A program made the translations under genes and the position numbers. From contig JAICUZ010000005.1 in the NCBI GenBank assembly GCA_025935595.1, positions 1-30,119 on the forward strand: 30,119 nt of DNA, in the 5' to 3' direction. Each line of letters opens with the position of its first letter. Position 1 is the first letter of the stretch. Positions 8,363-16,671 of this stretch are shown here, piece after piece. This DNA is from Burkholderiales bacterium (GTDB taxonomy: Bacteria > Actinomycetota > Thermoleophilia > Gaiellales > Gaiellaceae). The notes beneath the pieces were generated by a model. That model was not told the origin of the DNA and did no database searches. It saw only the letters and a list, made by a program, of their open reading frames with translations.

Positions 8363-9330
8363 CCACCGCACCCGAGGTCACAGTCGTCGTCCCGACCAAG
8401 GATCGCTGGCGGGTGCTCTCCCGCGCCGCGCTTCCCGCAGTTCTCGATCAGGAGGGAGTCGACGTCGAGCTCGTCGTCGTCGACGACGGTTCCTCCGACG
8501 GCACCTCGGAACGGCTCGCCGACCTGAGCGACCCGCGCGTGCGCGTCGTGCGCCACGACACCGCGCGCGGCGTGGCGGCGGCGCGGAACGCGGGGATCGC
8601 GGCGGCGCGCGGCCGATGGATCTCGTTCCTCGACGACGACGACCTCTGGGCGCCGTCGAAGCTGCGGAGCCAGCTCGACGCCGCAGCGGCCTACGGGGCC
8701 GTGTTCGTCTATGCACCCGGCGCTGCCGTCGACGGCGCACATCGGTTTCTCTTCAACGTCGCCGCACCCGATCCGTCCACGATCACCGACCAACTGCTGC
8801 GCTGGAACGTCATCTGGTGCGGTTGCTCGAACGTGATGGCACGGGCCGACGTCGTGCACGAGCTCGGCGGCTTCGACGAGAGCTTCTTTCAACTCGCGGA
8901 CTGGGACCTGTGGATCAGGCTCGCGCTCGCCGGCCCTGCGGCCGCCTGCGACGACGTCCTCGTCGCCTACACGATCCACTCCGACAACATGCTGCTGACC
9001 CATCAGCCGGACGTCTTCCCGGAGTTCGAGCGGCTGAAGGAGAAGCACGCCGCTGCGACGGCCGCACACGGTGCCGAGCTCGACGGCGCCCGGTTCGCAC
9101 GCTGGGTGGCATCGGGGCACGCACGCGCCGGCCGGAGACGGAAGGCCGTCGGAATCTACCTCGCTTCGGCCCGGCGGAACCGCGATGCCGGCGCGGTGCT
9201 GCGGGCGGCCGGTGCGGTGCTCGGTGGTCCCGTCGTCACGGTCGGGCGCAAGATCATCCCGACCGACCGAAGGTCTCGCCTGACGCGGCTCGCGCTGCCG
9301 GAGCCGGCGTGGCTCGCCGCCTACCGATGA
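8359..9330 (+). CDS. GT2 family glycosyltransferase
   Basis: 323 residues starting at a TTG that overlaps the methyltransferase stop (TTGA). Motifs: APEVTVVVPTKDRWRVLSR, VVVDDGSSDGTSERLADL, GVAAARNAGIAAARG, FLDDDDLWAPSKLRSQLD (DXD-like), CSNVMARADVV, GGFDESFFQLADWDLWIRL and CDDVLVAYTIH. The opening block, the DDGSSDGT loop and the FLDDDDLW block are nearly those of the partial GT2 gene at 1-632, so the two are close paralogues placed at opposite ends of the minus-strand operon. The C-terminal ~70 residues are basic and helical. It is convergent with the deacetylase gene and overlaps it by 10 bases. Confidence 0.9.
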   Translation: MTTAPEVTVVVPTKDRWRVLSRAALPAVLDQEGVDVELVVVDDGSSDGTSERLADLSDPRVRVVRHDTARGVAAARNAGIAAARGRWISFLDDDDLWAPSKLRSQLDAAAAYGAVFVYAPGAAVDGAHRFLFNVAAPDPSTITDQLLRWNVIWCGCSNVMARADVVHELGGFDESFFQLADWDLWIRLALAGPAAACDDVLVAYTIHSDNMLLTHQPDVFPEFERLKEKHAAATAAHGAELDGARFARWVASGHARAGRRRKAVGIYLASARRNRDAGAVLRAAGAVLGGPVVTVGRKIIPTDRRSRLTRLALPEPAWLAAYR

Positions 9331-10319
9331 GCGGCGGCCAGCATCCGAACGAGTTGCACGGCGAAATGCCCGGCCGAGCGATACGACGGGTTCAGCCGTC
9401 CGAGCAGCAGCGGTTCGCTCTCGGGCGTGACCGCGACCTCCTGCGTCGTGTACCCCACGGCGAAGCCCGCGTCGCGAGAGGCGGCGGCGACGCGCTCGTC
9501 GGCGCCGCCATGCGGATAACCGATCACGTCGAGCGGAGAGCCGACGACATCCGCGAGGTCGTCGCGGCCGTCACGGAGAGACGCGGCGAGCGACTCGTCG
9601 TCCAACGGCGGCATCCGATCGTGCCGCCGCGTGTGGAAGCCGATCGTCATGCCGGCCTCGACGAGACGGCGAACTCCGGCGCGGCGCAGCCCGGCGTCCG
9701 CCGGATCCGGCCCGGCTGCGGTGAGCAACGCTTCCGAGAAGCGCGTACGCTCGACCGGCGCGAGCCATTCGACTTCCCAGGCGACGTGGCGAATCGCGCT
9801 GCGCGCGACGACCTGGGCTTCACCGTCGGCACGCGAGGGGATCGGCGCGCCCGCGTCGATCGCGCGCTGCAGGCGCTCCCACCAGAACGAGTAGGGAGCA
9901 TCGAGCGTTGCGCCCGTCAGGAAGAACGTCGCCGTCGCACCGTGCCGCTCGAGCACCGGCAGCGCGAACTGCACGTGCTCCCGCAGGTCGTCGTCGAACG
10001 TGATCGCCGCCGGGAAGCGGGCTCCGCGCCGGCGGGCGGCCGCCGCTGCCTGCAGGTCGGCCGACGGGACGATGTCGTACTTCCGGCGCAGATGGCGGAT
10101 CTGCGCATCGAAGAGATCGACGCCGTGCGGCGGCACGAGCTCGTCCGCGGGCTCGCCCGTGCGCTCGCTGACGGTGTGGTAGATGACGGCCACGCCCGCG
10201 CGTCGTCCGGTGAGCCGAAGGAGCCGAAGCGCGAGGGCCGCGAGCGGCAGCCCGAAGACGCGGACCGCCAGACGTACGAGGCGGCGTACGGGGGATGGTC
10301 TCGACCGCACGAAGGGCAC
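9321..10319 (-). CDS. Polysaccharide deacetylase (NodB-like)
   Basis: About 332 residues. The NodB homology region shows AITFDDD (metal-binding Asp motif; the usual glycine of TFDDG is Asp), PVLERHGATATFFLTG, GFHTRRHDRM (the HxxxH metal ligands, about residues 229-233) and VIGYPHGGADERV. The enzyme class removes N- or O-acetyl groups from sugar polymers using a metal ion. The N-terminal ~40 residues are basic and hydrophobic (RLVRLAVRVFGLPLAALALRL), suggesting membrane association; no clear signal cleavage site. GTG at 10319 is taken as the start because the reading frame farther upstream runs into the divergent acyltransferase gene; GTG at 10307 is an alternative. It lies only 8 bases from that divergent gene. 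Confidence 0.87.
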   Translation of the reverse strand: MPFVRSRPSPVRRLVRLAVRVFGLPLAALALRLLRLTGRRAGVAVIYHTVSERTGEPADELVPPHGVDLFDAQIRHLRRKYDIVPSADLQAAAAARRRGARFPAAITFDDDLREHVQFALPVLERHGATATFFLTGATLDAPYSFWWERLQRAIDAGAPIPSRADGEAQVVARSAIRHVAWEVEWLAPVERTRFSEALLTAAGPDPADAGLRRAGVRRLVEAGMTIGFHTRRHDRMPPLDDESLAASLRDGRDDLADVVGSPLDVIGYPHGGADERVAAASRDAGFAVGYTTQEVAVTPESEPLLLGRLNPSYRSAGHFAVQLVRMLAAAHR

Positions 10320-10327
10320 CAGGCTAG

Positions 10328-11329
10328 ATGATCGTCGAACGGGCGATCTCCTTCGCGGAGTTGCGTGCCGAGTGGAGCGCGCTGCCGGTTCGCTCGGTCT
10401 TCGCCACGTGGGAGTGGCATGACGCGTGGTGGCGACACTTCGGCGGAGGACTCGAGCTCGAGCTGCGGGCCGTGCGGAAAGAGGGCGAGCTCGTCGGCGT
10501 CCTGCCGCTCTGCCGCTCACGGCTCGGCCCGCTGCGAATCGTCAGGTTCACCGGACGGCCGCAGGCGGACGAGCAGGGTCCGGTCGGCGCCGTCGGCGAC
10601 GCGCAGCTGCTCGCCGCGCTCGCGGAGATCGAGCATGACGTCTTCCTCGGCGAGCAACTCCCGGGCAGCGAGGACTGGCCGCGCCGCCTCGCAGGTCGCC
10701 GCTTCCGGCTCGAGTCCGGACCTGTCATCCGCAGGGCGGGCGGCTGGCAGGCGTACCTGGCGTCGCGCAGCGCGAACTTCCGCCAGCAGCTGCAGCGTCG
10801 GGAGCGGCGGCTGCACGAACGGCACGATGTCGTCTTCCGCCTGACCGTCGAACCGGTAACGCTCGAGCGCGACCTCGACGTCCTCTTCACCCTGCACCGC
10901 TCGCGATGGGGCACGGCGAGCGCGTTCGCCCCGGAGACGTTCCACCGCGAGATCGCCCGGTCGGCACTCGAGACGGGACGCTTGCGTCTCTGGTTCCTCG
11001 ACCTCGACGGCACGCCGGCGGCAGCGTGGTACGGGTTCCGCGTCGGGAACGTCGAGTCGTATTACCAGGCGGGGCGTGATGCGTCCTACGACGACGTCTC
11101 GGCGGGATCCGTCCTGCTCACGCACACGATCCGGCAGGCGCTCGACGACGGTGTCGCGGAGTACCGCCTCCTCCGCGGTGACGAGGCCTACAAGCGTCGC
11201 TTCGCGGACGACGATCCCGGTCTCGAGACGGTCATCCGCCCGAACTCGGCGCGCGGGCGGGCGGCGGTGACGGCCGCGTTGGCCGGCAAGCGCGCACGGG
11301 CGGTCCTGTTCAGGCGTGGGTCAGACTGA
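10328..11329 (+). CDS. GNAT-like acyltransferase (CelD/FemAB-type, PF13480-like)
   Basis: 333 residues. The N-terminal part (MIVERAISFAELRAEWSAL, FATWEWHDAWWRHFGGG) and the C-terminal part (LHRSRWG, GRLRLWFLDLDGTPAAAWYGF, SYYQAGRD, GSVLLTHTIRQALDDG, EYRLLRGDEAYKRRFADDD) are the recognised landmarks of the double-GNAT proteins often annotated as cellulose biosynthesis protein CelD or GNAT family acetyltransferase. They transfer acyl groups to amines or hydroxyls and commonly occur in exopolysaccharide loci. It is followed four bases later by the sulfotransferase gene, so the two form a decoration operon. The actual acyl donor and acceptor are unknown. The ATG at 10328 starts within 8 bases of the divergent deacetylase start. 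Confidence 0.88.
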   Translation: MIVERAISFAELRAEWSALPVRSVFATWEWHDAWWRHFGGGLELELRAVRKEGELVGVLPLCRSRLGPLRIVRFTGRPQADEQGPVGAVGDAQLLAALAEIEHDVFLGEQLPGSEDWPRRLAGRRFRLESGPVIRRAGGWQAYLASRSANFRQQLQRRERRLHERHDVVFRLTVEPVTLERDLDVLFTLHRSRWGTASAFAPETFHREIARSALETGRLRLWFLDLDGTPAAAWYGFRVGNVESYYQAGRDASYDDVSAGSVLLTHTIRQALDDGVAEYRLLRGDEAYKRRFADDDPGLETVIRPNSARGRAAVTAALAGKRARAVLFRRGSD

Positions 11330-11333
11330 GCCG

Positions 11334-12209
11334 ATGGGCGCCGACTACAACACTGCCGAGAAGCTGAAGATCGCACCCGAGCGGCTGCGTGCGGCGTGCT
11401 ACCTCGACCTCGGTCACGGCATCCGCGACACGACGCTCGTCGTCAGCACCGGCCGCAGCGGGTCGACGTGGGTCGCGGAGGTCATCAACCACCGCCGAGA
11501 CCACCGGCTCGTGTTCGAGCCGTTCAGGAGCGACCGCGTCCGCCGGGCGCGCGCTTTCAAGCTTGGCCAATACATTGATCCCGCCGACCAGGCTCACCCG
11601 CTCGCACGAGACGTCGACGCGCTCCTTGCCGGGCGCGTGCGCAACTGGTGGACCGACCGCCAGAACCCGAAACGGATCGCTCGGCGGCGGATCGTCAAGG
11701 AGATCCGCATCACGAACCTCATCCCCTGGATCCGCGCGCGCCATCCCGAATTGCGGATCGTCTACGTCGTCCGCGACCCGGTCGCCGTGGCGCGATCGTG
11801 GCTCGAGCTGGACTGGTCGGACGGCCTCGACGACTTCCTCGCCCAGGACGAGTTGCTCGCCTGCTTCGACGGCATCAGCGATCACATTACGGCCGTTGCG
11901 CAGCGCGGCGACCGCTTCGAGCGCCTCGTCCTCCGGTGGTGCCTCGAGAACGCGATCCCTCTGCGCGCGCAGGTCTCGTCCGATGTGCACCTGGTCGAGT
12001 ACGAGCGGCTTCGCGACGATCCCGGACCGGAGCTCGAGCACCTCTTCGCGTACTTGGGGACGCCCGGTGACGGCGCACTGGAGGCGGTCGGGCGGCCATC
12101 CCAGACGGCGGACTTCCCGCGCCGCGGCGGCCGCGTCGAGATCGACGAGGCCAGGAAGCGCCGCGCGCGCGAGCTGCTCGAGCTGTTCGAGCTCGGCAGC
12201 CGGCCCTAG
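11334..12209 (+). CDS. Sulfotransferase family protein
   Basis: 291 residues with both PAPS-binding elements of sulfotransferases: the 5'-phosphosulfate loop STGRSGSTWVAEV (about 38-50) and the 3'-phosphate region IVYVVRDPVAVARSW (about 142-156, with Arg147 and Ser155). The later block VHLVEYERLRDDPGPELEHLFAYLG is also typical. The enzyme would move sulfate from PAPS to a sugar hydroxyl in the cytoplasm. ATG at 11334 lies 4 bases after the upstream stop; an earlier ATG at 11316 would overlap the upstream gene by 14 bases. It overlaps the convergent GT39 gene by 4 bases. No PAPS synthesis gene lies in the window, so sulfate donor supply must come from elsewhere. Confidence 0.9.
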   Translation: MGADYNTAEKLKIAPERLRAACYLDLGHGIRDTTLVVSTGRSGSTWVAEVINHRRDHRLVFEPFRSDRVRRARAFKLGQYIDPADQAHPLARDVDALLAGRVRNWWTDRQNPKRIARRRIVKEIRITNLIPWIRARHPELRIVYVVRDPVAVARSWLELDWSDGLDDFLAQDELLACFDGISDHITAVAQRGDRFERLVLRWCLENAIPLRAQVSSDVHLVEYERLRDDPGPELEHLFAYLGTPGDGALEAVGRPSQTADFPRRGGRVEIDEARKRRARELLELFELGSRP

Positions 12210-13957
12210 CGTGACAGCCGGTAGATGCCCGTGTGCGCGTAGCGCTTGACGAGCATCGCCCGCAGCCCGCGTGACTCGCTCGCCGAGAGGTGCTGCTCGA
12301 TCACGACGTGCAGCGGGTAGTCGCGCGGCCCCTCCTTCACGACGACGAACACGCGCTTCGCAGAAAACGCCGTATAGAGCAGGCGGCCCGAGTCGAGGCC
12401 CGCGCGATCGAGGTAGTACTCGAGGATCAGGTCGGCGGGCGGTGAGACGAGCACCCGGTCGCCCGGCCGCAGCGTCCGTTCGAGGAACGAGGCGACGTGC
12501 GGCGCGTCGCGGAACGTCGAGGTGTCCTCCGAGTGGGCAACCGCCTGACTGGCCACGGCGCCGCCGCAGAGCAGTGCGCAGACGAGCACCGCGACGACCG
12601 CCGTCGCGCCACGCGTCGCACGGCGTCCGACGACGAGCACGAGGCCCGCGGTCGCCGTCAGCAGATAGAGCGGCAGGAGAAACAGCCACACGCGGTCGAA
12701 CGGGACCACTCGCTGCGCGAGTGCGAGCGGGACGACGACGAAACCCGCCGCCGCGGGTGGGATGCGGAAGCGGCTGATCTGCGGCTGAGCCGCCAGCGCG
12801 ACGGCGAAGCCGAGCGCGAGCACGACCGCGACAGCGACGGGCACGTCACGGTTCCAACTCGCGAGCGTCTCCCACAGAGAACGCGGGAGATGACGCGCAG
12901 TCCCGGCGAAGCCGCGAGGCTTCACGAAGTCGTTCCGAAGCAGCGCGTGCGGTCCCGAGGACACGAGCGGCGGCAGGTACAGGAGCAGCGTGATCGCGCC
13001 GGTCGCGAGGAGCGCCGGCAGCAGTCGAGACCGGAGCAGCGAAAGGTGCGTTCGCTCGAGGAGAATGGTCGCGACGAGCCAGAGGACGAGCACGACCAGC
13101 GCATACGCCATCGTCGGGACGCTCCACATCCCGATCGCCCCGAGAACTGCGAAGGCCGCCCACGCGGCCGGCTCGTCGTCACGGGCAAGGACTACCGCGA
13201 GCGCCAAGTCCAGCATGAAGACGAGCGCCAGTAGCGTGTAGCCGCGAGCGTTGGTGGAGTACTCGATCAGCTTCGACGATCCCGCCACGAGCGCAGCCGC
13301 GACCAGCCCGACGCGCCCGTCGTAGACGGCGCGCCCCGCGAGGTACGTCGCCGGGACGAGCAGCACACCGGCGAGCAAAGCGGGCAGCCGGATCGCCCAC
13401 GGCGCCGATCCGAGCACCGACGTCACGAGGTGGACGAGCAGCGTGTGGAAGAGATGGTTGTTCGGCGCCGTGTAGGAGGAGAGGCCGATGTACAGGGGCT
13501 CCGACGCGTAGTGGACGTACGTGCCGGCCTCGTCGTACCGCATCGGCTGGAAGAGAAAGTCCAACCGGACGGCGATCGCGGCCGCGCCGATCAACGCGAG
13601 AGCCACGGCATCGATACGCGGAAGTCGGGCTGCGGCGCGCAGTGAGGTCGCCGCGAGCCGCGAAGACGCGAGGATCGTCGAGAGAGCGGCCGCGCCGCGC
13701 CGCCTCGCGAGCAGCGCAGCGCCGGCGCAGAGCAGCAGCAGGACGGCGGCACCTCGTAACGCCCACACGACGGTCCGGAACCGCTCTCGGGTGAGATTGG
13801 CGTCGTTGTCCGACGCGAATGAATCGAGTCGGTGCTTGACCTCGGAGTACGACGCGAACGAGACGCCGAGCGCAAGCAGCGCGCCGAGCACGAGCAGGAC
13901 GACGAGTGCCGCGACGCACACACGCGCGGCGGTGAAACGAGCAGGGGCGCGCTGCAC
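12206..13957 (-). CDS. GT39-type (PMT/ArnT-like) membrane glycosyltransferase
   Basis: 583 residues with about a dozen hydrophobic segments. The first extracytoplasmic loop carries RLDFLFQPMRYDEAGTY, whose Asp142-Glu143 pair corresponds to the catalytic acidic motif of polyprenol-phosphate-dependent GT-C enzymes (GT39/GT83). A second loop has TAPNNHLFHTLLVH, also characteristic of the family. A soluble C-terminal domain of about 100 residues (VASFLERTLRPGDRVLVSPP onward) lies outside the membrane. Such enzymes use a polyprenyl-phosphate sugar at the outer face, to glycosylate lipids, proteins or polysaccharide. The start is GTG at 13957. It is transcribed away from the plus-strand operon beginning at 14031 and convergent with the sulfotransferase. 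Confidence 0.85.
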   Translation of the reverse strand: MQRAPARFTAARVCVAALVVLLVLGALLALGVSFASYSEVKHRLDSFASDNDANLTRERFRTVVWALRGAAVLLLLCAGAALLARRRGAAALSTILASSRLAATSLRAAARLPRIDAVALALIGAAAIAVRLDFLFQPMRYDEAGTYVHYASEPLYIGLSSYTAPNNHLFHTLLVHLVTSVLGSAPWAIRLPALLAGVLLVPATYLAGRAVYDGRVGLVAAALVAGSSKLIEYSTNARGYTLLALVFMLDLALAVVLARDDEPAAWAAFAVLGAIGMWSVPTMAYALVVLVLWLVATILLERTHLSLLRSRLLPALLATGAITLLLYLPPLVSSGPHALLRNDFVKPRGFAGTARHLPRSLWETLASWNRDVPVAVAVVLALGFAVALAAQPQISRFRIPPAAAGFVVVPLALAQRVVPFDRVWLFLLPLYLLTATAGLVLVVGRRATRGATAVVAVLVCALLCGGAVASQAVAHSEDTSTFRDAPHVASFLERTLRPGDRVLVSPPADLILEYYLDRAGLDSGRLLYTAFSAKRVFVVVKEGPRDYPLHVVIEQHLSASESRGLRAMLVKRYAHTGIYRLSR

Positions 13958-14003
13958 GCGCCCGAGTATGGAGTCGGCGCCGGTTGCCCGCCGTGGGCTC
14001 GAC

Positions 14004-14009
14004 TACACT
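14004..14009 (+). promoter_or_regulatory. Candidate -10 element for the 14031-21342 operon
   Basis: TACACT lies 21 bases before the ATG at 14031 in the 73-base divergent gap. It fits an actinobacterial -10 hexamer (TANNNT). I see no convincing -35 at normal spacing: TTGCCC at 13984 is only 14 bases upstream. Assigned by position and consensus alone. Confidence 0.35.
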
Positions 14010-14030
14010 TCGCCGCGGCGCGGACAGACG

Positions 14031-15338
14031 ATGAACGCCCAGACGATTGCAGCCGCAGGCGCCGGGCGCCGGTTCGCTCCGTTGCTGCGGGCGGTTCGCG
14101 CACGTCCATGGCTCGTGCTCGTTCCCGCCTCGATCCTCTTCGTCGCGGTGCCGCTGGTCGTCCCCTACAGCGACAACCTGTACGACGACGAGGGCGCGTA
14201 CGTCGGTCTCGGCAAGCTCCTCGCGTCGGGGCACCTGCTGACGGGGCGCGACACGATGGTGGGCGGCGGCAACGCCCCGCCGAATCTCTGGTTCGGCCCC
14301 GGGCTGCCTGCCGTGCTGGCTGCGCTCGTCAAGCTGCACGCATCGCTCGATGTCTTGCGGCTCGTCGGCCCGGTCGCGCTGTTCGCCGCGCTCGTCAGCT
14401 TCTACGCGCTGCTTCGCCTCTTCGTACCGGTGCGCGCGGCCCTTCTCGGAGCGGCCGCGTTCATCGCGTATCTCCCGTTCTACACGGTGATCGCATTCAT
14501 CCACGCGGAGCCTCTCGCGGTTCTCTTCGTGACGCTGCTTCTCTACGCCACCGTTCGTTACGAGCGCGAAGGGCGCGGACGTTGGCTGACGCTCGGCGCG
14601 TGCTCGTTCGCAGCGCTCGCGATCACCCGCGTCGCCTACGGATGGGTCATGACGGCGGTGCTCGTGGCCGCCGCGATCGCATACCTCGTGCGCCGCGACG
14701 AGCGGCGGCGGCGCCTCCTGCTCGTTCCGGCGCTCGCGCTCGTGCTGTGCGTCCCCTGGCTCGGCTACACGTACTCCGTCACGCACCATGCGCTCTATTG
14801 GGGCAGCTCCGGGGCGATGTCGCTGTACTGGATGTCGTCACCGGCCGACCAAGACGTGGGCGACTGGCACGGCGCGAACGACGTCTTCAGCGACCCGAAT
14901 CTGGCCGCTCACCGCCCGTATTTCCGCAGCCTGATCGGCCTCGACTTGAACGCCCAGAACCACTCGCTCGAGCACCATGCCCTCGACAATGTGAGCAACC
15001 ATCCGTTCAAGTTCGCCCAGAACGTCGCCGACAACATCTCCCGAATGTGGCTGAACACCCCGTATAGCTTCAAATCGGCCCGTCTGACGAGCGTCGGCTA
15101 CGCGTTGCCGAATCTGCTCCTGCTCTTCGGGCTGGTCGCCGCCGCCGTCAGGACCGTGCGCCGCCGCACCGGCCGTCCCGGGCTCACCGCCGGCTGGATG
15201 GGAGTGTTCGCCGTCGTCGCCTTCGGCCTGCACTCGGTCTTCTCGGCCTACCCGCGGATGCTGATCCCGATCGTCCCGATCGCGCTGCTCGCGATCGTCA
15301 CCGGCCTGCGCCCCATCGCGAGGGTTGAACGTGACTGA
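14031..15338 (+). CDS. GT39-like membrane glycosyltransferase
   Basis: 435 residues beginning MNAQTIAAAGAGRRFAPLL. After TM1 (PWLVLVPASILFVAVPLVV) comes SDNLYDDEGAYVGLGKLLA: the DDE acidic residues (52-54) followed by aromatic Y are the GT-C first-loop catalytic motif. About nine or ten membrane segments follow, with a large loop (roughly residues 255-345) containing WGSSGAMSLYWMSSP and HSLEHHALDNVSNHPF. The HPF(K/R) phrase after that loop occurs in related polyprenyl-phosphate mannosyl/arabinosyl-like transferases. It is the first gene of the second operon, overlapping the FAD oxidoreductase gene by 8 bases. The sugar and acceptor are unknown; lipid-linked donor use at the outer face is inferred from the family. 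Confidence 0.83.
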   Translation: MNAQTIAAAGAGRRFAPLLRAVRARPWLVLVPASILFVAVPLVVPYSDNLYDDEGAYVGLGKLLASGHLLTGRDTMVGGGNAPPNLWFGPGLPAVLAALVKLHASLDVLRLVGPVALFAALVSFYALLRLFVPVRAALLGAAAFIAYLPFYTVIAFIHAEPLAVLFVTLLLYATVRYEREGRGRWLTLGACSFAALAITRVAYGWVMTAVLVAAAIAYLVRRDERRRRLLLVPALALVLCVPWLGYTYSVTHHALYWGSSGAMSLYWMSSPADQDVGDWHGANDVFSDPNLAAHRPYFRSLIGLDLNAQNHSLEHHALDNVSNHPFKFAQNVADNISRMWLNTPYSFKSARLTSVGYALPNLLLLFGLVAAAVRTVRRRTGRPGLTAGWMGVFAVVAFGLHSVFSAYPRMLIPIVPIALLAIVTGLRPIARVERD

Positions 15339-16671
15339 GCGCCAAGACGTCGTCCTCGGGGCGGGCCTCACCGGCCTGAGCGCCGCCTTTGCGTTCCAGC
15401 AGGGCGGCGAGGACCACTGGCAGGTCTACGAGCAGGCGGAGCGTGTCGGGGGCCACGCTCGCTCGATCGTCCGCGACGGGTACACGTTCGACTACGGCCC
15501 GCACATCCTCTTCGCAGCGGACGCCGAGACCGAGGACCTCATCCGCGACCTGCTCGCCGGCAACTTCAGGGCACAGGAGCGGCAGGCGTTCATCTACCAC
15601 CACGCGTACGACCTCTACACCCGGTTCCCGTTCCAGGCCCACCTGCACGGGTTGCCTCGGCAACTCGTCGCCGACTGCCTGATCGATCTCGTTGCCGCGA
15701 CCGAAGGGCGAGCGCGCGGCGCGTTTGCGCCGGCGAACTACGACGAGTGGATGCGCGGGTTCTTCGGGAACGCGATCGCGGAGCACCTGATGATCCCGTA
15801 CGCGCGAAAGGTCTGGACCGTCGAACCGAGCGAGATGGACTTCAACTGGATCGACCGCCGCGTGCCCACACCCGACTTCGCGCGCGTGATCGCGGGAGCA
15901 CTCGGCGACGACGTCGAGCAGGTCGGAGCAACCGCAGACTTCTGGTACCCGCTCGAAGGCGGCATCGAAGCTCTGCCTCGGGCTCTCGGTGAGCGTGTAC
16001 ACGGCATCCATCTCAACCGGAGCCTCGAGCGCATCGACCTTCCCGAGCGCATGCTCCACTTCTCGGACGGGTCGGCGGTCGCGTTCGACCACGCCGTGTA
16101 CACACTGCCTCTGCACAAGATCGCCGACCTCGTACCGTCGGCGCCCCGCGAGGTCGTCGACGCGTGTACCGCGCTGCGCTACCAGGGAATCCTCTGCGTC
16201 AACATCGCCGTCGACACCCCGAGCCTGTCCGACTTGCATTGGGTCTACTTCTACGAAGACGACTTCCCGTTCCATCGCCTGTCGTTCCCGGCCAACTTCA
16301 GCCCGGCGAACGTTCCGTCGGGGAAGAGCTCACTCTCGATCGAGGTCGCGTACTCCCCCGATCGCCCGGTCGACGTCGACGGCCTCGTCGAGCGAACACT
16401 CGACGCCCTGCGCACGGCGCGGATCCTGCACGACGACCACGTCGTCGAGTTCGTGGATACGGCGCCGATCCTGCCGGCCTACGTCATCTACGACCTCCAT
16501 CACACCCGTAACGTCGCGCTGATCCGGGAATGGCTCGGAGAGTCTGGGATCACTGCGGTGGGCCGCTTCGGCGAGTGGCAGTACCTCAACATGGACCACT
16601 CGATGCGGAGCGGGCGCGAAGCGGCGCGCGACATCCTTTCCCGGAGGGTCGTCGGCGGGCGACGCGCGTGA
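15331..16671 (+). CDS. FAD-dependent oxidoreductase (UDP-galactopyranose mutase/HemY-like)
   Basis: About 446 residues. The N-terminal Rossmann fold has VVLGAGLTGLSAAFAF (GxGxxG), then VYEQAERVGGHARS and YTFDYGPHILF, the FAD-binding layout of the amine-oxidase/UGM superfamily. IPYARKVWTVEPSEMDFNWI and PLEGGIEALPRAL follow, and the C-terminus GRFGEWQYLNMDHSMRSG is the second FAD-contact region. Relatives in glycan clusters are annotated as UDP-galactopyranose mutase-like or protoporphyrinogen oxidase-like. A role in modifying a nucleotide- or lipid-linked sugar is inferred from neighbours. I chose GTG at 15331 (AGGG seven bases upstream) over TTG at 15325. It ends in a TGATG junction with the next gene. 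Confidence 0.82.
   Translation: MTERQDVVLGAGLTGLSAAFAFQQGGEDHWQVYEQAERVGGHARSIVRDGYTFDYGPHILFAADAETEDLIRDLLAGNFRAQERQAFIYHHAYDLYTRFPFQAHLHGLPRQLVADCLIDLVAATEGRARGAFAPANYDEWMRGFFGNAIAEHLMIPYARKVWTVEPSEMDFNWIDRRVPTPDFARVIAGALGDDVEQVGATADFWYPLEGGIEALPRALGERVHGIHLNRSLERIDLPERMLHFSDGSAVAFDHAVYTLPLHKIADLVPSAPREVVDACTALRYQGILCVNIAVDTPSLSDLHWVYFYEDDFPFHRLSFPANFSPANVPSGKSSLSIEVAYSPDRPVDVDGLVERTLDALRTARILHDDHVVEFVDTAPILPAYVIYDLHHTRNVALIREWLGESGITAVGRFGEWQYLNMDHSMRSGREAARDILSRRVVGGRRA

Noticed and set aside
13179..14789. 536-residue minus-strand ORF across two membrane glycosyltransferase genes
   Set aside because: It runs through two genes on different strands with well supported motifs and codes for low-complexity charged sequence.
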